Positions 12,342-23,807 of a DNA stretch of 64,000 nucleotides are shown here, one piece after another. The stretch covers positions 124,001-188,000 of the forward strand of contig VIIQ02000127.1 in the NCBI GenBank assembly GCA_007449985.2, written 5' to 3'. Below the pieces are notes generated by a model that did not search any database, was not told where the DNA came from, and was given only the letters and a program-made list of their open reading frames with translations. Origin of the DNA: Desmodesmus armatus (Eukaryota > Chlorophyta > Chlorophyceae > Sphaeropleales > Scenedesmaceae). The stretch's first letter is position 1. The number at the start of each line of letters is the position of its first letter. Both the position numbers and the translations under genes were made by a program.

Positions 12342-13011
12342 GGCGTTGGGAGCGACACTGCTGTTGTGAATGTACTGCTGTGCGACCTGATAAGCTTGCT
12401 GGCTTGTTATGTTAATGTGTGGAGGCAGCACGGAACGCGATGTGAATGACGATGTGAATGACGGTATACGGTATAGTGGCTGAATGGATGCCTTGCGATC
12501 AAGATCCTTCTTACGAGACGTTTGGCATCCTGGATGCTGCGCTGGTGTTTGGCTGCACTTCTTCCACAGCTTGAACGAGCTTTCAGAGACGTATTACAGA
12601 CTGCGCGTACGATGGATCATCCCAGCACATGGAGAAGTGGGGTTTGGGTTCCTGACAAACACGTGACATGGACACCAGCAAACGCCTACGAAACCACCCT
12701 GGTCAAAAAGCACACCTTGCGTTCTGTTGAACACTGACAACGTGCAGCCCAGGGGTGACTGATCATGACATGGGCATAGCATGGCATAGCATGGGTGCCC
12801 AGCTGCTGTTGCACCATGAAGCACTCTCAGAACACTCTTACATGCACCCAAAATAGCATTGAACCAAGACAGCAGAAGTGAAATGCAGTCAGGCAGCTGC
12901 ATAGACAGGCAGCCTGCACAGAACCATCCCAGCACCCAACCAGGACAAATCCAACTACAGCCAACTGGCCACAGGCCTTCCTTGCACTTTGCTGGAAGCT
13001 TGATGTGGGCT
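12342..13011. other. Intergenic region: PLP-enzyme promoter and DUF212 3' UTR
   Basis: About 670 bp between two genes on the minus strand. Just upstream of the PLP-enzyme start is a 12-bp tandem duplication (GATGTGAATGAC twice, near 12438-12462). No extra gene seen. Confidence 0.5.
12838..12842 (-). terminator. TGTAA polyadenylation-type signal
   Basis: TGTAA on the minus strand about 170 bp after the stop of the DUF212 gene. TGTAA is the usual poly(A) signal of volvocine green algae. A pentamer is weak evidence by itself. Confidence 0.35.
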
Positions 13012-13991
13012 CTAGGCCGCAAGGACAACTTGTGAGATGGGCTCAGGGAAAGGGTAGAAGATGCCAAACACCACACCAAGCATACACCCACACGCAACCT
13101 GCGACACACATCAACAAACAACAACGCGAGTGAGTGTTCAACACCAGTTGAGGAACACTGTCACAAGACTGCACCATGAGGCTCAGTTGCGCCCTGCCGT
13201 TGCTTATGCTGTGCCTGCTCTGTCCTGCAGTGTCTGAAACCGCACATTGCAAGCTGCCCTTCCTTTCTTTGAAACCAGCACATGGCAAGCTGCCCTTCTT
13301 TTTTTTGTCACCAGGGATGCGAACTCCCACCGGCTGGCCACACACAGCCCAATTAGGCGAACCCGACTGCCAGGGGCCTGAGCTGTCCTCTCAAAAAGAC
13401 GCACAGGAGCCTTCATGCCTCACCTGCAGTGGTGTGTGTCCCAGCACCTCCTTGAGCTGCACGTCACTGAGGGGGTGGCCCTCCAGCAGCTCAGTCACAA
13501 CCTGGTTCAACACCTCAGCCTGCTTGCCTGCGGCCACAGCAAAAAACAGGCAAACAGACAAGAAATGACGTCAATGAAAGGCAGATGCTGTGCAGGTGTG
13601 CCAGGGAGTGAAGAAGCATTGCTGTGAGTACTGCTTGCTGATGCACGGACACACAAGTACTAGTACTCCCTGTGCTAACACACCCTGCTGCCTGTGCTGA
13701 CAGCACTGACAGAACCCCATCAACTGCCATGTTGATGGAAGTCCAAGAACCAGGGCTGGCAAGCTATGGGACTATGAGATTTCGCCGGTCAGATATAGTG
13801 ATGTTCATACAGAGCGTTGTTGCGTGCAGCCAACAGCTCCTTGTGGCTGTGTGGGTCCCTGCGCACCTGCATGCCGCCGCACTCCTGCTGCATCGTACAT
13901 CACAATCGAGCTGAGCGCCACTGCCACCGCAAAAGCGCTGCTGCCCATACCGTGCTGGTAAGCAATGGCTGTGGTGATGCCCTGTGGCAGC

Positions 13992-14022
<31 letters not shown>

Positions 14023-14747
14023 GTTACAGATGTGTGTGAGAACAGTAGCGGCTGTCAAGGGTCCTGCTGACTGCACCGCAGGCAGCTGCTGCCTGGGCGC
14101 CAGTGTCAAAAGCCACCCTGGCAGCAGTCACAGCTGCCCCGGCAGCCCCACGTGCTGCCACTGTAGAACTGTGCCACAGCATTACGCACCACCACAACGT
14201 GCAACTGCATTGCACTCCATAAAAACGGGAAAGCACCTGGGCCAAGTGCGGTCGCACGGGTGTGGACACCAGTGCGCCCTTGCTGCCGGCCCCACTCACC
14301 GCACACAGCGCCGAGTGTGATGAGGGCATGCCGCCAGAGGCCACGATAGCCTTCAGGTCCCACACACCTTTCTTCAAATACTTGGTGAAGATCTACACCA
14401 ACAAGTCAACAGCTCTGTCAGTCTCAGACGCTGCCCTACGTGTTGCCAGCTCATCCAATGATCACTCGTCAGGCTGGACATGCGCTGCTGCACAGTGGTG
14501 CAGACAATGGCCCTGCTAAGCAGCAGACAATGGAGCTCCTACTGGTGCCACCACCCATTGCTGCTCCAGCACCTCTGCGATGTCTTGCTAGCTGGAGTGT
14601 GGTGCATTGAGGGATACTAGCTGTGTGTTCGCCCTGTGTTGCCCTCACCTTGAGTGTTTGTGCTGTGAACCACGCCCAGAAGCCCGCCAGGAAGACCCTG
14701 TTGGTGAAGAGGTCGCTGAAGCCACCACCAGGCAAGAGTGGCAACAT
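13012..14747 (-). CDS. Divergent PAP2 family (DUF212) membrane protein
   Basis: Five exons join in phase into 165 residues: 14747-14649, 14392-14300, 13981-13867, 13527-13424, 13098-13012 (stop TAG). The protein matches plant proteins annotated acid phosphatase/vanadium-dependent haloperoxidase-related. Marks are the N-terminal hydrophobic LFTNRVFLAGFWAWF helix, the PAP2-like motif SGGMPSSHSALC, a helix ending in SSIVMYDAAGVRRHAG, the amphipathic segment LNQVVTELLEGHPLSDVQ, and a C-terminal hydrophobic stretch (LGVVFGIFYPF). It is probably an integral membrane protein, in the plastid in plants; its substrate is not established for the family. The start is uncertain: the frame is open to about 14866 without an ATG, so I used the ATG just before LPLLPGGG. 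An upstream exon with a transit peptide is possible. Confidence 0.85.
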
Positions 14748-14836
14748 GCTCAAAGCTGCAAGGCCTGAACTGGCGTCACCCCTGCGTGGCAGATGACGGA
14801 CAGAAAATGCGCGGAAGGATCTGGCCTTCGACGGTG

Positions 14837-14866
14837 CACCAGGGTGCACCAGGGTGCATCACATTT
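14837..14866. repeat. 10-bp tandem repeat at the 5' end of the DUF212 gene
   Basis: Three units of the type GCACCAGGGT run end to end. A 10-bp unit shifts the reading frame with each gain or loss. An ATG at 14857-14859 is out of frame with the coding exon and the intervening repeat is what separates them. Confidence 0.6.
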
Positions 14867-15658
14867 GGGGTGTTAATGATTTGCAGTCAGTGCTATCGAT
14901 GATGAAAGCCAGCAATGTTCGTGTGGGACTGCCCTGTCGATTGCCACAGGTCAGCAGGGCTGGGGCTGCATCACATGTCTGCACTCACCCCCACAACAGC
15001 TGCTGCACTCTGTGTTGTCTGCACCACACTGCCAGCTGCTGCCACTTGCTCTGCAGCTTTGACACCAGGTAAAGCACTGCTGCTGCCTTGCCGTGCCTGG
15101 CTGCCTGTGCTGCTGCCGCAGGTGCTGCTGCTGCCTGCACTGTGCTTGTACTGGCGCATTCCTGCTGCACCTCCTCTGCTGCAAGTTGCTGCTCGTGCTG
15201 GCCCTGGAAGCAGGCAATTGCCCTTTCATAGCGGTTTGTTTGCGGTAACCCTTGCTGCTGGGAGCTACAAGCTGGTGCCAGGCTGGATCTGGCCTGATGC
15301 GGTTTTCTGACAATCGCTGTGTCTGCCAAACGCTTGGTGAGCAGCATGCTGACTCCTGCGCAGGCTTTGATCTGACTTGGTGCAGAGTTACTACTGATAC
15401 GTAATGTGCTTGCTGTAAGCAGCTATGAGGCAAATCAACAGACAGTTCCCGACGAAGAGTCGGTGGATGAACGGACTATTTTTCCTAAAATGTGTCTTGT
15501 AATGAATGCACGCAGTTTGCATTCCAAAGATTCGTTCTGCACGATGCGGTGCGTAGGGTTTAGGGCAGTGTGTGTGAGTGCTGTGTGTGGGTGTCTCAGA
15601 GGACAAAGACAGAGCTATGTGGGCGTTATGATAGCTTGTCCATCCCTTCAATGATCTC

Positions 15659-15663
15659 TTACA
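15659..15663 (-). terminator. TGTAA polyadenylation-type signal
   Basis: TGTAA on the minus strand about 105 bp beyond the stop of the SET-domain gene, at the spacing expected for a green algal poly(A) signal. Confidence 0.4.
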
Positions 15664-15767
15664 TCCCAAACGGGCTTCATCACCAGCACAGGGTGGGCTG
15701 CAGGGTTGGCTGTAGCATCAGTATGAGCTACAGCCGGACATAACACGCTGCACGGCACTCTCAGCCA

Positions 15768-18700
15768 TCACTTCTTGTTCCAGTCAGGGTCAAACTCGCC
15801 GCGTGCCTGCAAGCAACAAGTACCAGGCAGGAGGTGGTGAAATGTGCATTCTTGCTCAGCAACACACAGGCTGTCACAGCACTTGCACACCCAACCGATA
15901 GGCAACAATATTTTGGACACTTGGGTTAGCAGGCTTCAGTGTCAGTGAGTGCTTTACTTGCTGGTTGCAGACGCTGGTTGCAGACGCTGGTTGCAGGCGC
16001 TGGCTTGCACGTGCATGCCCCCAGTTGACACAGCCTACAATAACACCACTCACCCATCTCTTGATGGTGTCAAAGGCCTTGGCAGGTGCTTTTGGCAGCT
16101 CGTCAATGAAGTCAAACACCTCCTTGATGTCGGCATTAGGGTCCGCCATCTTGCCAGACTTTGTGGGGATGCCCCTGATGGGGGCCAGCCGCCGACGGAC
16201 GGCATCCATCGTCTGCAAAAACGAAAACACACAGCAATGCTGGGGCTGTTGCTATAGCCACGACACGGCCTGAGACACATGCTGTACTGCCTGTGATCGT
16301 ATATGGTGTGATTATGCACCTGCCCTGTATCAGTATTCCAACAACACCCTTGCAGCATACCACTCCAACTTACAAACCCTCCCCCGATTTCCTGCTCCCA
16401 ACCAACCACCCCACCTGGCTCAAGATGGTCTTCTCAGCCACCCTCAATCGGCCCGCCAGCCTCTCGCGTGCGCTGAGGTCAGGGCGCTGCAGCAGCTTTT
16501 GGTCATCCTCCAAGTTGGTCTTGTAGGCCGCCAGGCCCTCACGGCAGTCACCCATCAGCAGCTGCAGCACCTCATACTCATTCATCTGGCTCATGATGAC
16601 GTCCTGCTCAAAGTTCACCTGCGGACACATACAGACACCATACACATAAAAGTGCGCCCACATCATGTGTAGTACACAGTAATGTGGATCCAGACACAGA
16701 AGGCACCGGGTGCAAGACCACTACTGCTCGGCCCTTGTAGGCTTCGCACACGCTGTCCGTTTTATGGATTATTTTCTCTCTCAAGTTGACAGGTTCCTCA
16801 GGACTCACACCAGAGGACAGGAGGCAGCAAGCTGATGTGTGAATCCTTGGCCTGGGCATGCAGCTAATCAGATCAGCACCCTGATTGGACCTGGCTGTAG
16901 CTGGCTTGGTTTGGTGGCACTGTTGCGTGAAGTGGGATGACAGCAGCATGCCAAGCGAGCATGCCTAACAGCTGCATGATGCCTCACCTTTGCAAACAAC
17001 AATGGGTCTTGGATGCGTGACAGCCTCAAGTAAGACAGCAGCTGGATAGGGAAGCGGTCTGCAAAGACTGGGAAGCGGTCCGGAGCTGCAAAGCCAAAAC
17101 TTTCCAACAGCTGCTGCTTCATGCTGTAGTACCTGCAGCAACAAGACAGTACCACCATCATGAGTGGGTTGTGTTGGCTTGCACCTGCAGGATAACACCA
17201 ACCTTGTCACACTCAACCAAGTGCGCAAGCTGCTATTCTACATAGCTGCTGCCCCCCCTGCGGGTGTGTACCCAATCTCTGGTTGGTTTTAACACTGAAA
17301 ATGTCGGCTGCTTTGCATTCCAGGCATGGTGCCCGTACTGTTTTGTATTGCGTTTCCCCCGGGCTGGAAGCGTTCCAAAAGCAGCACACAATCAAGAAAT
17401 CCTTTCACTTGTGTCTCACCTGTCAGCAGCCAGCAGAGATGCCTTGAAGTACAGGCAGTCCGACATGTTGCCATCCTGCAGGGTGCCTGTGCTCAGCAGC
17501 AGCTCGCCATTGGGCCGACCATCATTGACCAACACCTCCTGGCCCTCCCTGCAAGCACAAACCATGCGGATCATGCTCAGGGACATCCAGCACCGCCAGC
17601 AACATGTGCAGGCATCACTTCTGGAGGTGTACCTCGGCCATCATTTGAGCAACCCACAGCAATTCATCAGCAGAGTGCAGTGTCGGCACTGGGTGTTGAG
17701 TCATGCTCCAGGCACCCAACTGTGTAGTGCTTCGGCAACTCCTCTTGACACACATGACACACACCAACCAGGTGAACGCCTTCCTTATTATCTCGCTCTA
17801 ACGACAATTTTGATGCAGGGATCGCCCTGGTTTTCCGCACTAGCGTCATTGTTTGACTATCCTTGTCGGATGACTGCTAGCCAGCATGCATGTGCACGCA
17901 TGCAGTCTCTCTGTCGACACACCCAGACACCCCGGCATACTCTGCTTCACTGGAAGCTACTTTTACTGCTGACTATACCCTCCAGAGCGGTGTATCACCC
18001 CTCCCACCAACAAACCCACACAGCGCACACACCCTCACACACCTGTAGGGCCGTGTGGTGATGACCTTGACTGTTGATGACTCAGCATCATAGTCAAGGG
18101 TGCAACCATTGTCATTCCCTGTGTGTCCCATGCTGCAGGCCACAGGCACAAGTGCAAAGCACTCTGCACTGGGCAAGTAGGTGGTGCAGGCCAGCACCAC
18201 ACAGAAGCTGCGCAGGAATGCTGCCTCATTCCACACTGCTGGTGGGAAGCGCTGCGGGTCTGTGCTGAAGTGTGAGGCTGCTAGCGTGGCCCACTGCTGC
18301 TGCAGTGCTGACTGTCGCTGCTGGGCCTCCTCAAGCACAGGAGAGCCCTGCAGCAGCTCAGCACGGACCTGCAGGAAACAGCAGGGGTGCGACATAGCAG
18401 AGCAGCCACCAGCAACAGAGTGCTTGCTCAGGAACTTGCCATACTGCAGTTCTGGGTCACACACCTTCCATCAACGAGGGCTGTCAAGTGCTGTTGCAGC
18501 GAGCAACTGCTGTGGTCTGAGCAGTACCGCCCTATCACACACCTTGAAACGCCACTTGAGGAAACACATTGAACATATCAGAGCACATGTCTTCGTCTGC
18601 ACAGGCCACAACCTAAGGGCTGCCAAGGCCCTCAAGCGCTGCTGCTTCCCGCACCTGGTCTTCCCAAAGTATGGGTGACGCCGTGCTGTCCGGCAGCGTC

Positions 18701-19580
18701 TGCAGCAGCTGCACCCACGCTGAGTCTGACTTCTTGGCTCGCTCAGCCATCAGCCAGAGTGTGATGCCAATCAGCTGAGACACCTCAGCTGCGATGGGCC
18801 CAACCAGCTCGTGCTTTTCCGCATCTATGGATGTCACTACCAGGGAGTCAGGTATCTCCAGCAGCACATCACCTGCACAAGGAAACACAGCAAGTTGCCG
18901 CCGCAGGCTGCTTGACTGTCTGCTTGGTTGCTGGTAGTGAAGTGCCACGGCACACGAGCTTGGATCACGCACTGCTACCGCCTTGCTCTGCACCCCTGAT
19001 GCACCAGTGGAGGTCTGACTGAAGGAGCACACTGCTGACCGAACGTGCAGGTGGATGTCACGATCGCTGCTACGAGCCTGACAATCCTGCAAGCGCATGC
19101 TGTTGCCAAGCCGTGCACAGTTGTGATGGCAACAAAGGGCGCGGACTATGGACGCGGCTGTGACTGACAGCTGCATTGCCTGCCGTGGCCCTTCGCAACC
19201 AGCCTCCACAGGCGCCTCAACATACGCGCCTCTGGGCTGCTGCATGCCGACTGGTCTGTCCATGCAAGAGTGCCATTAACCAGGACCTGGTTCTTACCTG
19301 CTGCTGCATCCTGTGCTGCAATGAGGCCCACACGCTCCCCAACGTCAGCCTTGAAGCGCTTGGGCTCCAGCCTGTTGGTTACTGAGGCACCGCTTGAGGC
19401 CAGCCAGCTGATTAGGTGACCCACTGTGGCAGCCAGCTCAACATCACTCCCAGCAGCTGCTGAGGTGGCTGTGGCACGCACTGGTTGGCGCAGCTGGGCT
19501 GCCTTTGTTTGCCTGGCATGGAAATTGCATCTTCTATGACTTGAGTGACTGCTGGAGCAGCGCTGCATACTGGCCTGCAT
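15768..19580 (-). CDS. SET-domain protein of the Rubisco LSMT-like family, probably plastid, catalytic motifs altered
   Basis: Eight exons join in phase into 500 residues: 19580-19298, 18872-18655, 18368-18043, 17548-17420, 17132-16988, 16618-16415, 16212-16054, 15806-15768 (stop TGA). Residues 1-45 are Ser/Arg/Ala-rich without acidic residues, like a chloroplast transit peptide. A SET domain follows (GLIAAQDAAAG, DVLLEIPDSLVV near 95, a long helical insert, then LDYD and VITTRPYREGQEV near 258-282), then a Rubisco-LSMT substrate-binding-type helical domain (EDDQKLLQRPDLSARERLAG) and a basic/acidic tail ending DPDWNKK. Family members methylate lysines of Rubisco large subunit or plastid aldolase, or are structural, as in the plastid transcription complex. 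Here the usual NHS/NHD motif is replaced around residue 250 by MGHTGN, and the tyrosines usual in the ISYG and LSYGF motifs are absent (VNDG, LSTG). Activity is therefore doubtful. An upstream frame extension lacks an ATG, so I start at MQASMQR. Confidence 0.85.
15957..15999. repeat. 13-bp tandem repeat in the last intron of the SET gene
   Basis: About three copies of GCTGGTTGCAGAC end to end. Each contains TTGCAG, so each copy resembles a 3' splice acceptor. Confidence 0.6.
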
Positions 19581-20066
19581 TGTGTGGGCTGCAATTGCTA
19601 CTGGGCACTGACTGTTGGAGAACCTGCCCCACAAGTGCCCTAGGTGCGATACGGGCGCTCCTCAAAAGCAGCAACTCGGATACAGACAGATGTAAAAAGT
19701 AGTAAATGCTGTTCTCAGGCAGTCTGTCGTTGCAGTGATCAAACTGCCACCCGCAAGATCTACTGGCTGGCCCTTGGTGCTGCCTCCGTCATGTGCGGTG
19801 GTGGCAGTGGTCTCACAACTACACCAATCATTTCATTCAGAATATCTCCTTGCGTCTTTGGGAGATGAAAGTCAACATAACAGATGGCAGTTGCCAGGCT
19901 GTTCTGCAAAACAAGGCAACAAGGACGACACAAGCACAGTCAGTTCTAGAGTGTATGTGACACCGTGACCAGTTCGTACCCAGCCACCCAGGGGCGAACA
20001 GACAGCACATCACAGGCACAGTCTGCTCTGACAGCCTCCCTGCCTGCAACTGGTATCCCAAGAGTC
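19581..20066. promoter_or_regulatory. Divergent promoter region of two methyltransferase-family genes
   Basis: 486 bp between the start codons of the SET-domain gene (minus) and the METTL21-like gene (plus). It must contain both 5' UTRs and core promoters. No TATA box or known operator could be singled out. Confidence 0.5.
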
Positions 20067-21645
20067 ATGTCTGTACTGCGTCTCAAGATCAAAGGCTGGG
20101 AGGATGGTGAGCCAGTGGAACGGTGGCTGGAGAAGCCTGACCGCTGGCAGCTGCACTCAGCAGACCAGGTCACCTTAGTCATTGACGACATGGAGGTCAC
20201 AATCAACCAAAAGGTGAGCCCTTTGACGGCTATGGAGGAGAAGCAGGTGTCAGGAATTTTTATCGCCTTGGATGCTCAACAACAACTATGCTGCAGTCTT
20301 GGTGGTCCAAACGAATGTTTGTAACTGCGCACCTGGCAGCAGCACATGGCAGCAACGGCAACTGCTCCTCTGTTTTCGGTTTCACAGTTGCCTGGTGTTG
20401 TGTTGCTGCAGCCTCATGCTGTGACTGCAAAGAAGATGGGCGTGGGGGCTTGCGCCTGGGAAGGGGAGATGCTGCTGGCAGCCTACCTACTCAGTGAGTG
20501 GCGTCGCCTGAGCAACGAGTGTATGTGCGTGTTCCTGTTTGAGTTTATCCAGCAAGTTCCAGCTCTTCAAACTGGTGTCTGCAGCAGTGTAAAAATTGTC
20601 AGGGACTACAACACTCCTTGGAGCTGCATGGCTCTTGTAGGTGTGTCAGCCAGAAGCCTTCACTCATCTGGGTTGTGTCATTGCACATGTCTGCTTCACA
20701 CTGCTGCAGCCACCCCACGCCACCGCTACACCGGTTTGAGCATCATTGAGCTTGGCTCAGGGCCTGGGCTGGCAGGGCTGCTGGCAGCCAAGCTGGGAGC
20801 CCAGGTTGTGATCACTGACAAGGATGTGGTGCTGCCACTGATTGAGGAGAACATCAAGCTCAACGGCATCAGCCACACACCCACAGCAACATGCAGCGGA
20901 ACAGCAGAGGTAAGCAGCACAGTGCAGCCAACCATGTGCATGGCCTGGTGTATGCAACACTGCCATGTCAACATCTGAGCCCAAGAGAAACCGAACCAAG
21001 CCGGAGATGGAAAGGGCTGACGAGGCAAGACCAAAGCTTGCATACGCAGTGATGGTGTGCTTTGTTTTGCCCTGTGCAGGCTGATGAGCTGGAGTGGGGT
21101 GCCCCCGGTGCTGATGACCGTGTGCGGCGCCTGGCTGCCCTCAAGCCTGACCTGGTCCTGGCCGCCGACTGCTGCTACATTGATCAGGATGGGGAGAGCC
21201 CCAGCACACCACACTTCATACAGGCGTGCAAAGGTGAGGCACATCTGGTGCACAGGGGTAGCTTTCCGTGAGCCAGCACATCCAGTTTATGGAGCCTCTG
21301 GTGAATAGACCGTAGCGGCCGGGGTGCAGGTTGGCATCTGCTCCACCTGAAATGAAAACCCCCAGTTGCGTACAGCCACCCAGTGTGAGACAATGCAGCA
21401 TGCTGCCTGCGCACGTTTCTGACGGTGCCTGGCCCTGTATAATGAATGTCCTTTGCACTGCAGACCTGTGCAATGGCAGCGACACGCGCGTACTGGTGTC
21501 GTTTGAGCTGCGCTCCAGTGCCGTCAAGGAGACGTTCCTGCATGAGGCCCACAAGGCCTTCAGCCACGTGCAGCGCATCCCCCTGAAGTGCCTGCCGAAG
21601 TGCTATCGTGTGGAGCACATAGAGCTCTATGAGCTGAGGCTATGA
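20067..21645 (+). CDS. METTL21-like protein-lysine methyltransferase
   Basis: Five exons join in phase into 262 residues: 20067-20213, 20388-20493, 20710-20909, 21080-21233, 21464-21645 (stop TGA). After a beta-rich N-terminus (LVIDDMEVTINQ) comes the class entry motif ACAWEGEMLLAAYLL (equivalent to the G-x-x-x-W motif). The SAM-binding motif I is IIELGSGPGLAGLLAAKLGA, with VVITDKD as motif post-I. DLVLAADCCY near residue 170 is the D-x-x-Y motif of the METTL21/EEF2KMT/VCPKMT group, which methylates lysines on translation factors and chaperones. The C-terminal strand VLVSFELRSS fits the fold. The substrate cannot be assigned from sequence. No targeting peptide, so cytosolic or nuclear. The ATG at 20067 was chosen because upstream frame has only a GTG. 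Confidence 0.88.
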
Positions 21646-23807
21646 GCCTGGGCAACAGGTTGCTTTCGATGGGCAACCCTCAAAAAAACAGCAGGTATGG
21701 GTGTGTGCCCAGAGCAGTACGGTGCTGAGGCCATTGACGCAGTGGCAGCCACCTGCTGCTGCTGCAGCTTGCATCACATCATCGTAGCGCTCAGAGCCTG
21801 CCGATGCAAGTGAGGTCTGTACTACATAGTATGACATAGCTTCAGTTTCACATGACATTGAATGGCAGTTGCTGCGCATGTAGCTCCTGTCCTCTTGCTT
21901 GCTGGACATCCATCACGGGTGCCTTTCCTTGTACATCCCTGCTGCAGACACCCTGCCCACACCAAGGCCATCACAGTGTGAGTGTCAGCCATCCAGTTCA
22001 TCCTCACTGGACGCACCACCTCACGTAGTCACGTGAGGAGCTCCACCTCATCACATTCTCTGTGCCAATGCAAGCGGGGTTGCATGTCCCCTCATCAGAC
22101 ACCCCGTCGTCAGCGCTGGCCATCGTCAGAATCAGCGCTCAGAATCAGAACCAAGCCAGAGCCGCCGAGATCAGAATCAGGCTGCAGACTTGGTCTGTGT
22201 GGTGGCTGCCAATCCCAGGGGGCACCACATTGGGCTTGCAGACCCCTGTCATCCTGCCCAAGTCCAGGCTTGCTGCGAGGCCAGAAAGCAATCCCCGGGG
22301 TCCTTCACCGGACACAGCTTTGGCAGTATCACCCGAAGCACGGCAGGGTTCACGACTTTGCAAGCAGGCTCTGGCCACCTGCGCAAGGCTCGCCTGCTCT
22401 CCTGGAGCAGGGGCTGAGCCTGACGCAGGCTGCCAGCAGCAATGATGGGGGGGAGCGCTGCAGGAGGTCAGCAGCGTTCCAGGAGCCTGCACTTCCTGCA
22501 ACCCAGCTGCCTTGTGTAGCTCAGTGTTTTGCTGTTGAGGTTATGTCGCGTGCAGCGTGCATTTCCTGCGCAAAGTCATGTTATGCCAGTTTGTGCGCTT
22601 CAATTGGTTTGGTGCAGTACAGAGTTTAAGTGGCTCTGGTGGTGTCCTTGTGAAACCACCTGGTACATTGCAGTGCAGGAATGGAAGCGAGGAGCTCTAG
22701 CTGGTGTGCAACCAGCCCTAGCGTGTGGGAGCAACATCACCACTTTGCACATCTTTTGCTGCATGTAAGCTGCTGCGTGTGCTGTGGCTGCATCAGCACT
22801 TGATTGACGCTCATGACCGCATTCTACATTTACGTCTCTGGTATGTGTATCGGCTGTTGGTTGGCTGCTGCAATACTGGGACGCTATAGCCCCCTGTCCT
22901 CCTGATGAGGCTGCCATGCATTTAGGAGGTTTATTTACAACGGGTATCAGTCAGCATCTGGAATGACAGGGGTTTGCTTCACCAGATGACGGTGTAGCTA
23001 CACTATAGTGCTGACTGCCATTCAATGTGTAGCATCAGCCGACACATGATTCTGCAGGAAGCAGCAATTGGTAGCTGTCCTGACCATGCTGGGTGCTGCA
23101 AGTGGTGACGGGCTGATGCACCACAGCCAGGCAAGCTGAGCCATATTGCGATCCATTACACCAACGTGATAGCAGCCTTGGCAGCCGCGCGGGGGCTGCA
23201 AAAAGGAGTGCAAAATCGCCCACCAACCTCTCCGATGCCAGCCAGAAGCATCAAACCGCTATACAGCACACACTACACAAGTCTACACCGTTGCAAATGA
23301 GTCGGCTGCAGACAGCAGTGTTGCAAAAGAATGTGCTGTCGTCTTTGCAACGAGGCCAAGCATGGATGGCCACGCAGATACACAACACAACTAGCATGCC
23401 AGAGCACGTGTCACAGCAGGCTGACAGGCCCCCTCTGAATAACACCCAACTACAACTGCCTCAACCGTGCCCCTATTCGGCCTGCAGAGCAGACCCCCGA
23501 AATTGCAGCAGCGGCAGTTGCTGTAGCCAGCATCACAGCATGCATATGTCGAACAAAAGGTGTCACACTCGCACTGCTGCACACCCAGGGCCACATTACA
23601 CACACTAAAGCTGCCAACATAACACACACTAGAGCTGCCAACCATAACCAACGCAATCCGCCTGTTGCTCGCTGCCTAATCAGACCACCACGACACACAT
23701 CCAGCTCCCCAAACCACCAGCCCACACCAATCCTTTCACCCCGTGCATGACCAGGGTGGTCCATGCTGCCTCTTTGGGCTCTCCTACGCATGCTTAGACA
23801 GAGTAGC
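21646..23807. other. Convergent intergenic region
   Basis: About 2.2 kb between two genes that converge. It carries their 3' UTRs. Around 22122-22180 there is a short stretch rich in AGAATCAG-type repeats. ORFs up to about 215 codons occur but lack family resemblance or exon structure. Confidence 0.5.
23596..23600 (-). terminator. TGTAA polyadenylation-type signal
   Basis: TGTAA on the minus strand about 210 bp after the stop of the phosphotransferase gene. Confidence 0.35.

Larger units (their letters stand above)
14748..15767. other. Intergenic region upstream of DUF212 gene
   Basis: About 1 kb containing the 5' side of the DUF212 gene and the 3' UTR of the SET-domain gene. It includes the 10-bp repeat, a telomere-like TAGGGTTTAGGG at 15553-15564 and a TGTAA signal. 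Short ORFs here look like chance. Confidence 0.5.

Noticed and set aside
12342..12431. Upstream GTG as start of the PLP enzyme
   Set aside because: Nuclear genes start at ATG, and the first in-frame ATG gives a family-like N-terminus and length.
21982..22629. 215-codon plus-strand ORF in the EPT1/METTL21 convergent region
   Set aside because: No recognisable motif, begins in a repeated AGAATCAG tract, and lies where 3' UTRs are expected.
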